NCBI GenBank assembly: GCA_012800475.1
Contig: JAAZJF010000001.1
Coordinates: 1-17,812, forward strand
From: Gammaproteobacteria bacterium
Lineage (GTDB): Bacteria; Pseudomonadota; Gammaproteobacteria; Pseudomonadales; Pseudomonadaceae
Length of the DNA stretch: 17,812 nt
Direction: 5' to 3'
In this document: positions 6,764 through 14,233 of the stretch, one piece after another
How positions within the stretch are numbered: position 1 is the stretch's first letter
Layout of the letters: the number at the start of each line of letters is the position of its first letter
Position numbers and translations under genes: made by a program
The notes under the pieces: model-generated
Seen by the model: the letters and a program-made list of their open reading frames with translations, nothing else
What the model was told of the DNA's origin: nothing
Database searches by the model: none

Positions 6764-8026
6764 TCAATATTGTTGGATAATATCCAATAAGCGCTGCAAA
6801 GCACCTTGATTACGCTCGAGCACCTGTTGTCCAGCACGGCACATGGCTTGCACGCGCGCAGGTTCATTCCACAACTGCGCCACCGCATCAGCCAACTCTG
6901 ATGTGTCAGCCACAATATCTAAAGCGCCAGCGGCACGCAGTTGCTCGGCAATCTCTAGGAAATTAAAGTAATGCGGACCACTCAAAGTGGGTTTAGCCAA
7001 AGCAATCGGCTCCAGCATATTATGTCCGCCATGCTCAATTAAACTGCCCCCCACTAAAGCGACATCGGCGACTGCATACAAAAGCATCAACTCACCCATT
7101 GTATCGCCCAGCAACACCTGCTGCTCAGGCGTGACTGGCACTTGAGTGGAACGACGCTGCACAGACAACCCATGCTCAACACATAAAGCATACACCGAAG
7201 TAAAACGCTCAGGATGACGCGGCACTAAAATCAATAACGCCTGGGGGAATTGCTTTAATAGCTGCTGATGCGCCGCGAGAATAATCGCATCTTCACCCGC
7301 ATGTGTACTGGCTGCAATCCATACAGGACGCTCACAGGCCTGCCATTGTTCACGCAATGTTTGGGCTTGGACTGGCAACTCAGCGGCGACACGCAAATCA
7401 TATTTAATGGAACCGGTGACCGTAACGCTTGCTGGCCGCGCACCTAAATCAATAAAACGCTGCGCTTCAGTCTGGCTCTGCACCGCTAAAGCGCTCATCT
7501 GCTGCAACATGGGTGCAACCAACTTCGGGAAACGTCCATAACCGCGTGCCGAACGAGCCGACAAACGTCCATTAGCCAGCACCACAGGAATACCTAAGCG
7601 AGCGCACTGATTGATATGGTTGGGCCACAACTCAGTTTCCATCACTATGGCTAAACGAGGCTGCAAACGCTTAAAAAACCGCTTGGATGCTCCAGGTAAA
7701 TCGTACGGCAAATAACAGTGTTGTACGCGGTCGGCAAATAAACTCTGAATACGCTGCGAGCCTGTTGGCGTCATGCAGGTCACGGTAATCGGCAGATGGG
7801 GATACTGCTCTTGCAGCGCTTTAACCAACGGCGCCGCCGCAATGCTTTCGCCCACAGAAACCGCATGCAACCAAATACCACCCGGCTTAAATTGCGGCAA
7901 AGAAAAACCAAAACGCTCACGAATGCGCTGCGCATAAGCCGGAGCTTTGCGCGAACGCAACCACAAGCGCACGGCAATCACCGGCACAGCAAGGTACAAC
8001 AGCAAGGTATAAAGTGTTCTATTCAT
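6764..8026 (-). CDS. waaA: 3-deoxy-D-manno-octulosonic acid (Kdo) transferase WaaA
   Basis: WaaA (KdtA) transfers Kdo from CMP-Kdo to lipid IVA at the inner face of the cytoplasmic membrane, starting the LPS inner core. From the ATG at 8026 the protein has 420 residues (E. coli 425). A single N-terminal membrane anchor lies at about 3-22 (LYTLLLYLAVPVIAVRLWL). WLHAVSVGES (52-61) contains E60, the position of the catalytic base. The two GT-B Rossmann-like halves follow, with the C-terminal sugar-nucleotide region GGHNMLEPIALAKP. An upstream TTG at 8044 would add six residues; I prefer the ATG because MNRTLY places the anchor normally. The ribosome-binding site is weak. The gene is divergent from the FAD oxidoreductase gene; the 79-base spacer presumably holds both promoters. 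In P. aeruginosa waaA also lies close to the same oxidoreductase genes. Confidence 0.95.
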   Translation of the reverse strand: MNRTLYTLLLYLAVPVIAVRLWLRSRKAPAYAQRIRERFGFSLPQFKPGGIWLHAVSVGESIAAAPLVKALQEQYPHLPITVTCMTPTGSQRIQSLFADRVQHCYLPYDLPGASKRFFKRLQPRLAIVMETELWPNHINQCARLGIPVVLANGRLSARSARGYGRFPKLVAPMLQQMSALAVQSQTEAQRFIDLGARPASVTVTGSIKYDLRVAAELPVQAQTLREQWQACERPVWIAASTHAGEDAIILAAHQQLLKQFPQALLILVPRHPERFTSVYALCVEHGLSVQRRSTQVPVTPEQQVLLGDTMGELMLLYAVADVALVGGSLIEHGGHNMLEPIALAKPTLSGPHYFNFLEIAEQLRAAGALDIVADTSELADAVAQLWNEPARVQAMCRAGQQVLERNQGALQRLLDIIQQY

Positions 8027-8105
8027 AACCACAAAGTTTAGCAAAGGCGCAGCGATAATACTGCGCTCGGTTATACTGCGGATATATTTTTAACGAGAGG
8101 CGGCT

Positions 8106-9290
8106 ATGTCACTCACTTTAAACACCGATATTGCCATTATTGGCGGCGGCATTGCCGGCTTATGGCTCAATGCACAATTGCGCCAGCGCGGCTTTAATAC
8201 GCTACTGATCGAACACAACAGCTTGGGGGGTGGGCAGTCCGTTAAATCCCAAGGCATTATCCATGGCGGTGCCAAATATGCACTGCATGGTGCGCTAACC
8301 GGTTCATCCGAAGCCATTGCCGAGATGCCAGAGCGCTGGCGTTGTGCGCTCAACGGCCAAGGCGACGTCAATTTAAGCGGAGTACGCCTGCTCTCTGATG
8401 CGCACTACTTGTGGTCGCCGGGCTCCATTGCCGGCAACCTCACCAGCTTTTTTGCTAGTAAAGCCATGCGGGGCCGTGTCGATCAAGTGAAAGGTGCGCA
8501 CTTGCCAGCGGCATTGCAACACAAGGATTTTAAAGGCCGTGTCTATCGTTTAGCCGAACTGGTGCTGGATGTGCCCAGCTTAGTCCAGCGTTTAGCGGAT
8601 TTAGCCGGCGACAGTCTGTTGCAGGCTCAACAGATCACCCCAGTATATGAAAACCAGCAACTGGTCGGCGTACAAGCGGATGATTACACTATTCGTGCGC
8701 AGCGCGTGGTGTTGTGTGCAGGCAGTGGCAATCAAGATATATTACAGGCCTTTGCATTTAAAAAGCCTGAGCAACAATTGCGCCCATTGCATATGGTACT
8801 GGCCAAGGGTGCTGCTGTCTTACCACTGTATGCACATTGCCTTGGCGGTGGCAGCAAGCCGCGTGTCACCATTACCACCCACCCTGCTGCTGACGGCCAA
8901 TGGGTGTGGTACTTGGGCGGCAACCTTGCGGAAGCTGACGGCGTGGCTCGTTCAGCTGAGCAACAGATCGCTGCAGCGCAAGCAGAAATAGCCCAACTGC
9001 TGCCTTGGATTGATCAAACGGCTATACAGTGGGCCACCCTACGGGTCGACCGCGCTGAGCCGGTGCAGTCAGGCCTCACGCGCCCCGATAATGCCTTTAT
9101 CAGTGAAGACAAAGGCCTGCTCGTTGGCTGGCCGACCAAATTGGCGTTAGCGCCTGACTTCAGTGACCGCGTCCTGACTGCATTACAGCGTGATGGCATT
9201 CAGCCAAGCGCGCCACAAAGCTATGCTGGGCTACCCCGTCCAAGCTTGGCACAACCTATTTGGGAGACTCTATTTAATGACCCTGCATGA
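8106..9290 (+). CDS. FAD-dependent oxidoreductase, DAO / glycerol-3-phosphate dehydrogenase-like, substrate unknown
   Basis: The 394-residue protein begins with a Rossmann FAD-binding motif, IIGGGIAGLW (11-20), with the acidic E36 at the end of the second strand. SVKSQGIIHGGAKYAL (45-60) resembles the substrate/flavin loop of the DAO superfamily and of GlpD/LhgO-like proteins. VVLCAGSGN (201-209) is the second FAD-contact region, and GLLVGWPTK (337-345) is near the C-terminal FAD site. There is no signal peptide or clear membrane segment, so it is probably cytosolic or peripheral. It has AGAGG before ATG 8106. It overlaps the aldo/keto reductase by 14 bases, so the two are likely one operon. 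I recall an equivalent pair (PA4991-PA4992) near waaA and hldE in P. aeruginosa, annotated only by family. The substrate cannot be deduced from the sequence. Confidence 0.88.
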   Translation: MSLTLNTDIAIIGGGIAGLWLNAQLRQRGFNTLLIEHNSLGGGQSVKSQGIIHGGAKYALHGALTGSSEAIAEMPERWRCALNGQGDVNLSGVRLLSDAHYLWSPGSIAGNLTSFFASKAMRGRVDQVKGAHLPAALQHKDFKGRVYRLAELVLDVPSLVQRLADLAGDSLLQAQQITPVYENQQLVGVQADDYTIRAQRVVLCAGSGNQDILQAFAFKKPEQQLRPLHMVLAKGAAVLPLYAHCLGGGSKPRVTITTHPAADGQWVWYLGGNLAEADGVARSAEQQIAAAQAEIAQLLPWIDQTAIQWATLRVDRAEPVQSGLTRPDNAFISEDKGLLVGWPTKLALAPDFSDRVLTALQRDGIQPSAPQSYAGLPRPSLAQPIWETLFNDPA

Positions 9291-10083
9291 TTTTCACCGC
9301 CCACTGGGACAGACAGGGCTGCATGTTTCCCCGCTGGGCTTAGGTACGGTCAAACTCGGTAGAGACCAAGGCGTTAAATACCCCAATAGTTTTACCATCC
9401 CAGATGACACTCAGGCGCTCGCACTGATCAATCAAGCGCGCGAACTGGGCATCAACTTACTCGACACCGCACCCGCTTACGGTATCAGTGAGGAACGCCT
9501 CGGTTATTTACTTCAAGGCCAGCGCCAAGACTGGGTGATTGTCAGCAAAGTTGGCGAAGAGTTTGTTGCAGGTGAATCAGCCTTTGATTTCTCTGCTGCT
9601 CACACCCGTTTTTCCGTAGACCGCAGCTTGCAACGCCTGCGCACTGATCATATTGAATTGGTGTTAGTGCACTCTAACGGCGACGATGTGGCTATTTTGC
9701 AACACGAAGAAGTCTACGGCACTCTCGCTGCACTCAAGCAAGAAGGTAAAATCGGTGGTTTTGGTTTTTCTGGAAAAACAGCTGAAGGTGGGATTCTAGC
9801 GCTGGAACAGGGTGACTGCGCGATGGTGACTTATAACTTCAATGAGCGCGATGAGCTCCCAGTGATGGATTATGCGGCGCAGCACAATAAAGGTATTTTA
9901 ATTAAAAAAGCCTTAGCCAGCGGTCATATGTGTTTGGCGGAGGGCATTGACCCCATACAAGCCAGCTTTGCTATGATTTTTCAGCACCCAGCTACAGCCA
10001 GTGCCATTGTCGGCACCATCAATCCCAAGCATTTGCAGGCGAACGTCGCATGCTTAGCGCAGCTGCTCAGTCACCCAAGCTAA
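9277..10083 (+). CDS. Aldo/keto reductase family protein, substrate unknown
   Basis: The 268-residue TIM-barrel protein has the complete aldo/keto reductase tetrad: D63 and Y68 in LLDTAPAYG, K91 in VIVSKVG and H132 in LVLVHSNG. It is shorter than classic family members (about 320) because of a compact C-terminal part. This is typical of a bacterial subgroup annotated simply as aldo/keto reductase. It should use NADPH to reduce a carbonyl or act in reverse. I start it at ATG 9277 (MTLHDF), with GGAG 11 bases upstream and a 14-base overlap with the FAD oxidoreductase; the frame stays open upstream but runs inside that gene. The pairing suggests the two enzymes act on linked substrates, but no pathway can be assigned. 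Confidence 0.9.
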   Translation: MTLHDFHRPLGQTGLHVSPLGLGTVKLGRDQGVKYPNSFTIPDDTQALALINQARELGINLLDTAPAYGISEERLGYLLQGQRQDWVIVSKVGEEFVAGESAFDFSAAHTRFSVDRSLQRLRTDHIELVLVHSNGDDVAILQHEEVYGTLAALKQEGKIGGFGFSGKTAEGGILALEQGDCAMVTYNFNERDELPVMDYAAQHNKGILIKKALASGHMCLAEGIDPIQASFAMIFQHPATASAIVGTINPKHLQANVACLAQLLSHPS

Positions 10084-10090
10084 AACTGCA

Positions 10091-10121
10091 CCGCTGGATG
10101 AGTGTTTGACTCATCCAGCGG
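10091..10121. terminator. Strong 13-bp hairpin between convergent genes
   Basis: Perfect 13-base arms, CCGCTGGATGAGT (10091-10103) and ACTCATCCAGCGG (10109-10121), close a 5-base loop. It lies 8 bases after the aldo/keto reductase stop and 21 bases beyond the hldE stop, so it can end transcripts from both sides. Neither side has a long T-run (TTGTAAC on plus, TGCAGTTTTA on minus), so efficiency is uncertain. Confidence 0.8.
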
Positions 10122-10142
10122 TTGTAACACGGCCGCCTTGTG

Positions 10143-11564
10143 TTACTTGCTGCGTATTTTTTCCACAATGGCAGTGGTGGAGCTGTTTTCCACTAAACCC
10201 AGTACCCGCACTTCACCACCATAGGCATAGACCAAGTCTGCGCCGACGACCTGATCCACTCCATAATCACCACCTTTCACCAAAATATCCGGCTGCAGTA
10301 AGGTAATCAGACTCTCAGGCGTATCTGCAGTGAAGCTGACCACCCAATCCACAGCGCCTAAGCCCGCTAGCACGGCCATACGGCGGTCCACTGAGTTAAT
10401 CGGTCGTCCTGGGCCTTTTAAGCGCGTCACCGATGCGTCACCATTGACGGCAACAATCAATCGATCACCCTGCTCACGTGCCTGCTCTAAATAACTCACA
10501 TGCCCGGCATGCAAAATATCAAAACATCCATTGGTGAACACTACACGCTCACCTTGCGCCTTAGCATCCTCCACAGCGGCCTGCAGCTGCTGCAAACTCA
10601 GCACTCCGCGCTCAGCACCATCTTCACGCTGTAAGGCGCGGCGTAACTCAGGCGCACTGATGGTTGCAGTCCCCAACTTACCAACCACAATACCCGCGGC
10701 TAAATTCGCCAGTGTCATCGCCTGCGGCAAATCTTCACCGGCTGCAAGCGCTGCGGCCATCGTTGAAATCACGGTATCCCCAGCACCTGTCACATCAAAA
10801 ACTTCACGCGCACGCGCAGGTAAATGTACCGCAGCAACGCCGTGACGCAATAACGTCATACCTTGCTCGCCGCGTGTAATCAGCAGCGCTTCCAACTCCA
10901 ACTCCTGCAGCATCGCCATGCCACGTTGCATCAATTGAGCTTCATCTGCGCAATGTCCCACCACAGCTTCGAACTCAGCTAAATTGGGTGTCAGTAAGGT
11001 TGCACCACGGTAAATCGAAAAATCGACTCCCTTAGGATCAGCCAGCACAGCCACACCGCGTTGCTTAGCCGCTTGTAACAAAGCTTGATGATTGAGCAAT
11101 GTGCCTTTGCCATAATCTGACAAAACCATCACTTTCACACTGTCCAATACCTGCTCTACCGCCGCCAATACAGCCGCAGTATCAGTATTAAACCGCTCTT
11201 CAAAATCCATCCGCAACAATTGTTGCTGACGGCTCATAGCGCGCAACTTAACAATGGTGGGCTGACCGCTAATACGCTGAAAATGCGTATCAACCCCCAC
11301 AGAATGCAACTGCTCAGTCAGTGCGTCAGCCGCTTCATCAGCACCTGTCACACCAATCAACTGCACCGGTGCGCCTAAAGCCGCAATATTCAACGCCACA
11401 TTGGCCGCACCACCGGGACGATCTTCGGTACGAGTCACTTTAACCACCGGCACCGGTGCTTCTGGAGAGATCCGTGAGGTGGTGCCGTACCAATAGCGAT
11501 CCAACATAACATCACCCACCACCAATACAGGGGCTTGGGCAAACGCAGGTAATGGGGACTTCAT
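10143..11564 (-). CDS. hldE: Bifunctional heptose 7-phosphate kinase / heptose 1-phosphate adenylyltransferase HldE
   Basis: HldE makes ADP-D-glycero-beta-D-manno-heptose in two steps (kinase and adenylyltransferase), the donor for the LPS inner core. The 473-residue protein (E. coli 477) starts MKSPLPAF, matching the family. The ribokinase-like domain (about 1-320) has GDVMLDRYWYG at 17-27, GGAANVALN at 51-59 and the catalytic DVTGAGDT (257-264, D263). The nucleotidyltransferase domain (about 340-473) has TNGCFDILHAGHVSYL, whose HAGH (352-355) is the HxGH motif, and ends with STTAIVEKIR. An upstream TTG at 11585 could add seven residues; ATG 11564 fits the family better, with AAGG 11 bases upstream. 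In Pseudomonas hldE usually lies beside msbA. Here lrgAB lies upstream, 48 bases away. Confidence 0.96.
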   Translation of the reverse strand: MKSPLPAFAQAPVLVVGDVMLDRYWYGTTSRISPEAPVPVVKVTRTEDRPGGAANVALNIAALGAPVQLIGVTGADEAADALTEQLHSVGVDTHFQRISGQPTIVKLRAMSRQQQLLRMDFEERFNTDTAAVLAAVEQVLDSVKVMVLSDYGKGTLLNHQALLQAAKQRGVAVLADPKGVDFSIYRGATLLTPNLAEFEAVVGHCADEAQLMQRGMAMLQELELEALLITRGEQGMTLLRHGVAAVHLPARAREVFDVTGAGDTVISTMAAALAAGEDLPQAMTLANLAAGIVVGKLGTATISAPELRRALQREDGAERGVLSLQQLQAAVEDAKAQGERVVFTNGCFDILHAGHVSYLEQAREQGDRLIVAVNGDASVTRLKGPGRPINSVDRRMAVLAGLGAVDWVVSFTADTPESLITLLQPDILVKGGDYGVDQVVGADLVYAYGGEVRVLGLVENSSTTAIVEKIRSK

Positions 11565-11612
11565 AATAGGTTCAACCTTAGACAATTTTTAGCCATGATA
11601 TCATGCCAAGCC

Positions 11613-12329
11613 TTAAGCAATCAGCGCGACAGCGAGCGGCATTAATACCGCAGTCAACACACCCATCACACTCATGGCCAATGCAGCAAAGGCACCCGCC
11701 TCTTCGCTCTCCTGCAAAGCACGCGCCGTACCGATACCATGCGCAATAATGCCCAACGCCATGCCTTGCGCAGCCGGATTGGTGATACGTAAAATACGCA
11801 ATAACTCAAAACCAAACATCGCACCCACGATTCCAGTAATCATCACAAAAACCGCGGCCAAAGACGCCGCACCACCAATTTCTTCAGCCACCAACATGGC
11901 AATCGGTGAAGTCACCGACTTGGGCGCAATGGTTTTTAAAATCATCGTTTCGGCGCCAAACAGCCACGCTAAGGCCACGCCTAAAATGGTCGCAAATAAA
12001 CCACCGACAAATAGCGTAATTAACGTCGGCCACAGCACCTGACGTACTCGCCGTATATTCAAATATAGGGGTACCGCTAAGGCCACAGTTGCGGGCCCTA
12101 AAATCAAGGTGAGCAGCTCAGTGCCTTGCTTGTATGCAGCATAATCAATGTCCAACGCCAGCAAGATCGAAATCAACACCACCATTGAAATCAACAAGGG
12201 CTGCAAGAAAATCCAGCGTGTCTTGTCGTAGGCCGCAACAGCCAATTGATAAACGCCCAAAGTTAAACCCACAAAAAATAAAGGATGATGAGTCACGGCA
12301 TCCATAGCCGCGTGCCACTGCAAACTCAT
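11613..12329 (-). CDS. lrgB: LrgB-family integral membrane protein
   Basis: The 238-residue, very hydrophobic protein has several membrane spans. It carries the LrgB/CidB family motifs ILGPATVALAVPLY (76-89), KSVTSPIAM (137-145) and HGIGTARAL (197-205). LrgB works with LrgA. The pair was first described as modulators of murein hydrolase export and autolysis. Related pairs in Firmicutes have been linked to pyruvate or three-carbon-acid transport, so the role in this organism is open. The start ATG 12329 overlaps the lrgA stop (ATGA) and has an excellent AAGGAGG site inside the end of lrgA. hldE begins 48 bases downstream on the same strand and may be read through from this operon. Confidence 0.92.
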   Translation of the reverse strand: MSLQWHAAMDAVTHHPLFFVGLTLGVYQLAVAAYDKTRWIFLQPLLISMVVLISILLALDIDYAAYKQGTELLTLILGPATVALAVPLYLNIRRVRQVLWPTLITLFVGGLFATILGVALAWLFGAETMILKTIAPKSVTSPIAMLVAEEIGGAASLAAVFVMITGIVGAMFGFELLRILRITNPAAQGMALGIIAHGIGTARALQESEEAGAFAALAMSVMGVLTAVLMPLAVALIA

Positions 12330-12688
12330 ACATCCTCCTTATTGCGTGCTTGACGGTTGATCAAGACCTGCATTAACCAACCAATAAAGACCATGGATAC
12401 CAAGAGTGAAATCACTAGAGAACCGGTAATCGCCCAAAAATCAGCTTTAATATCTGCCACGTGTGCCATGACTCCAATGGCTGGAGGGACAAGCAGCAAG
12501 GGTAGATAACGCAATAAGCTGGAGGCGGCCTCATTAATCGGCTCATTGACCTCACCGCGCAGCATCAAATAGCCAAACAGCAACACTAAACCAATGATCG
12601 GGCTTGGTATAACTGGGAAAAAAAGTACGTTCAGTGCTGTTCCCATCAACTGGAACGCCACCAGCCAACTCAGCCCACGTAATAACAT
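12326..12688 (-). CDS. lrgA: CidA/LrgA-family holin-like membrane protein
   Basis: The 120-residue protein has four predicted membrane segments (about 6-24, 28-44, 60-78 and 88-110) and a short charged C-terminal tail (NRQARNKEDV). The family motifs PVIPSPIIGLVLLF (25-38) and LLLVPPAIGVM (64-74) are present. LrgA/CidA proteins oligomerise in the cytoplasmic membrane, act with LrgB, and have been compared with phage holins. I start at ATG 12688 because GGAG lies 6 bases upstream. A TTG at 12700 is in frame but would place that site inside the gene. It overlaps lrgB by 4 bases. No LysR-type or two-component regulator lies beside the pair, unlike some lrg/cid loci. Confidence 0.92.
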   Translation of the reverse strand: MLLRGLSWLVAFQLMGTALNVLFFPVIPSPIIGLVLLFGYLMLRGEVNEPINEAASSLLRYLPLLLVPPAIGVMAHVADIKADFWAITGSLVISLLVSMVFIGWLMQVLINRQARNKEDV

Positions 12689-12721
12689 CACACTCTCCAA
12701 TCACATTGTTCAATAGCTCGC

Positions 12722-12789
12722 AGTATAAAGCCTAGAGTTGCGAAATATAAATGCCTCAACACTCAAGACACTCTCATAGGCTCAGTGTC
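12722..12789 (-). promoter_or_regulatory. Candidate lrgA promoter and upstream inverted repeat
   Basis: On the minus strand TATACT (12722-12727) is one base from the -10 consensus and lies 33 bases before the lrgA start codon. I see no good -35 at 16-18 bases. An inverted repeat GACACT (12767-12772) / AGTGTC (12784-12789) with an 11-base spacer lies about 40-60 bases upstream of that -10, a position common for activator sites. A -10 without a -35 plus an upstream dyad would fit an activated promoter, but this is inference. Confidence 0.25.
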
Positions 12790-12848
12790 GCATACAGCTC
12801 TCGCAGGCTCCAGCATCCTTGCAGCCCACAAACAAATTTCTAGGCAAT

Positions 12849-12875
12849 AAAAAACCCGCATAAAGCGGGTTTTTT
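12849..12875 (-). terminator. Rho-independent terminator of the rpmB-rpmG transcript
   Basis: A GC core (ACCCGC / GCGGGT, loop ATAAA on the plus strand) is flanked by A6 on one side and T6 on the other. Read on the minus strand it ends in GCGGG followed by TTTTTTATT, a textbook terminator 21 bases after the rpmG stop. Because of the A/T symmetry it would also work on the plus strand, where no gene enters it. Confidence 0.93.
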
Positions 12876-12896
12876 ATACACAAAAGGTGCAATCAA

Positions 12897-13052
12897 TTAC
12901 TTGATTTTACCTTCCTTGTAAATCACATGCTTACGGATAACTGGATCAAATTTTTTGATTTCCAGTTTGTCAGGCGTAGTACGCTTGTTCTTATCTGTAG
13001 TGTAGAAGTGACCTGTACCAGCACTTGACACTAAACGGATTAAATCACGCAT
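12897..13052 (-). CDS. rpmG: Large-subunit ribosomal protein bL33
   Basis: This 51-residue gene encodes MRDLIRLVSSAGTGHFYTTD, continuing to a basic C-terminus (VIYKEGKIK). It is a component of the 50S subunit near the E site. There are no cysteine pairs, so it is the zinc-free form. The length matches Pseudomonas L33. AAGGGGA lies a few bases before ATG 13052. rpmB lies 10 bases upstream in the usual rpmB-rpmG order, and the terminator follows directly. Confidence 0.96.
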   Translation of the reverse strand: MRDLIRLVSSAGTGHFYTTDKNKRTTPDKLEIKKFDPVIRKHVIYKEGKIK

Positions 13053-13062
13053 GATGTTCCCC

Positions 13063-13299
13063 TTAAACCTTTAGGCCGCGAGCACGAAGCTCAGCGAGTA
13101 CTGTGTCGATTCCGCGCTTATCAATCACGCGCATACCTTTTGCAGATAAACGTAAACGTACAAAACGGTTTTCGGTTTCTACCCAAAAACGGTGATGCTG
13201 CAAGTTTGGCAGGAAACGGCGACGGGTTTTGTTGTTAGCGTGGGAAATTTTGTTCCCTGTAACCGGACCCTTACCGGTTACTTGACAAACTTTTGACAT
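13063..13299 (-). CDS. rpmB: Large-subunit ribosomal protein bL28
   Basis: The 78-residue protein begins MSKVCQVTGKGPVTGNKISH and carries RRRFLPNLQHHRFWVE and SAKGMRVIDKRGIDTVLAELRAR in positions matching E. coli L28 (78 residues). It is a structural protein of the 50S subunit and heads the rpmB-rpmG operon. The start ATG 13299 is preceded by GAGGG and TGAG. The upstream leader contains overlapping small inverted repeats (13320-13342) that could fold in two exclusive ways. Confidence 0.97.
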   Translation of the reverse strand: MSKVCQVTGKGPVTGNKISHANNKTRRRFLPNLQHHRFWVETENRFVRLRLSAKGMRVIDKRGIDTVLAELRARGLKV

Positions 13300-13319
13300 A
13301 TCTCAGCCCTCATAAACCA

Positions 13320-13342
13320 CATGCTCAACCCAGCATGGGTTG
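13320..13342 (-). repeat. Overlapping inverted repeats in the rpmB leader
   Basis: Two inverted repeats share bases. CAACCCA (13326-13332) pairs with TGGGTTG (13336-13342) across a 3-base loop. CATGCT (13320-13325) pairs with AGCATG (13332-13337) across a 6-base loop. The two hairpins cannot form together. They lie 20-43 bases before the rpmB start codon, inside the probable 5' untranslated RNA. A role in ribosomal-protein feedback is possible but unproven. Confidence 0.45.
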
Positions 13343-13550
13343 GCTGCTTTAAAACGTAGTTGGATTCGTAGGTCGTTAAAAACATGACGGTTTTTATAAC
13401 CTGCATATTATTACCCAGACTTAACTAAGGAACAACAGCAACACTAAATATAGTGCTAATCCGGTTCTCTTAGAATCGAGCCGTGCTTTATAACAGAAAG
13501 CCGTTTACGAATCAAGGAACGCACAGCTTTTAACCCTGACACTGTTGAGC

Positions 13551-13624
13551 GTTTTAGATCACATCCAGCCATTTTCGACCATCGATAATGGCTCGCCATC
13601 ACCCACAATAAAGTGATCTAAAAC
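13551..13624. repeat. 12-bp inverted repeat spanning the 3' end of radC
   Basis: GTTTTAGATCAC (13551-13562) is the exact reverse complement of GTGATCTAAAAC (13613-13624), with 50 bases between. One arm covers the radC stop codon and the bases just after it; the other lies inside codons for VLDH. In the radC mRNA the arms could pair to form a long-looped stem at the 3' end. There is no T-run, so it is not a standard terminator. Confidence 0.5.
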
Positions 13625-14233
13625 ACGCACATCAACCAGCGCCAGCGCCTCTTTGAGGCGTTCTGTTAAAACCTTATCGGCTTGGCTGGGTTCAGCAATA
13701 CCACTGGGGTGATTGTGCGTTAAAATAAGTGCTGCTGCATTATTAGCTAAAGCGCGCTTAACCACCTGCCGCGGATACACACTGGCACCATCAATAGTGC
13801 CATAAAATAAAATCTCAAAGGCCAGAACGCGATGTTTGGTGTCTAAAAACAAACACGCGAACACCTCATGCAACTCATGGCGCAGCTTAGCTTTAAGAAA
13901 ATCACGCACTGCTTGCGGACTTTCTAAGGCGGACTGACGTTGAATACTGGCCGCCAAATGACGCCGCCCCATCTCCAACACAGCTTGTAACTGCGAATAT
14001 TTTGCCGGTCCCAAACCTGGATGACTGGTAAAGCTGCTTTGATCGGCTTCCAGCAATTGCCGCAAACCACCAAAGGCGCCTAATAAATCACGGGCTAAAT
14101 CCACAGCATTACGACCACGTACACCAGTGCGTAAAAAAATAGCGAGCAACTCAGCATCCGATAATGCGCCCACGCCATATTCCAACAAGCGCTCACGCGG
14201 CCGCTCATTAATCGGCCAACTTTGCATACTCAT
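13559..14233 (-). CDS. radC: RadC family protein (JAB/MPN-like domain)
   Basis: The 224-residue protein has an N-terminal helix-hairpin-helix-like part (DAELLAIFLRTG, 26-37; PGLGPAKYSQL, 72-82). The C-terminal metalloprotease-like RadC domain carries LTHNHPSG (171-178) and a downstream D186, the H173/H175/S177/D186 set of the JAMM type. Despite the name, a role in DNA repair is not supported by later work and the true function is unknown. I start at ATG 14233 because AAGGAG lies 7 bases upstream. The gene is divergent from coaBC, which is its usual neighbour in gammaproteobacteria. The 259 bases downstream, before rpmB, hold no gene and probably contain the rpmB promoter. Confidence 0.95.
   Translation of the reverse strand: MSMQSWPINERPRERLLEYGVGALSDAELLAIFLRTGVRGRNAVDLARDLLGAFGGLRQLLEADQSSFTSHPGLGPAKYSQLQAVLEMGRRHLAASIQRQSALESPQAVRDFLKAKLRHELHEVFACLFLDTKHRVLAFEILFYGTIDGASVYPRQVVKRALANNAAALILTHNHPSGIAEPSQADKVLTERLKEALALVDVRVLDHFIVGDGEPLSMVENGWM

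Noticed and set aside
6661..6915. An 84-codon minus-strand frame running from inside waaA to 6661, which could suggest a frameshifted waaA tail
   Set aside because: waaA already ends at 6764 with a family-normal length and C-terminus. Only the last 15 codons lie outside waaA, and these are discussed separately as a weak leader-peptide candidate.
8647..8991. A 114-codon open frame on the plus strand inside the FAD oxidoreductase gene
   Set aside because: It is another frame of a gene with clear FAD motifs, lacks a ribosome-binding site, and has a Cys/Trp-rich composition typical of out-of-frame reading.
11363..11459. Two copies of the palindrome GCACCGGTGC 87 bases apart (11363-11372 and 11450-11459)
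   Set aside because: Both lie inside hldE codons for Ala-Pro-Val, and codon choice explains the sequence. No other sign of a regulatory or repeat function.
12891..12906. AATCAA-TTAC-TTGATT, resembling an inverted Fnr/Anr half-site pair
   Set aside because: The half-sites are in the opposite order to the TTGAT-N4-ATCAA consensus, and the element overlaps the rpmG stop rather than a promoter.
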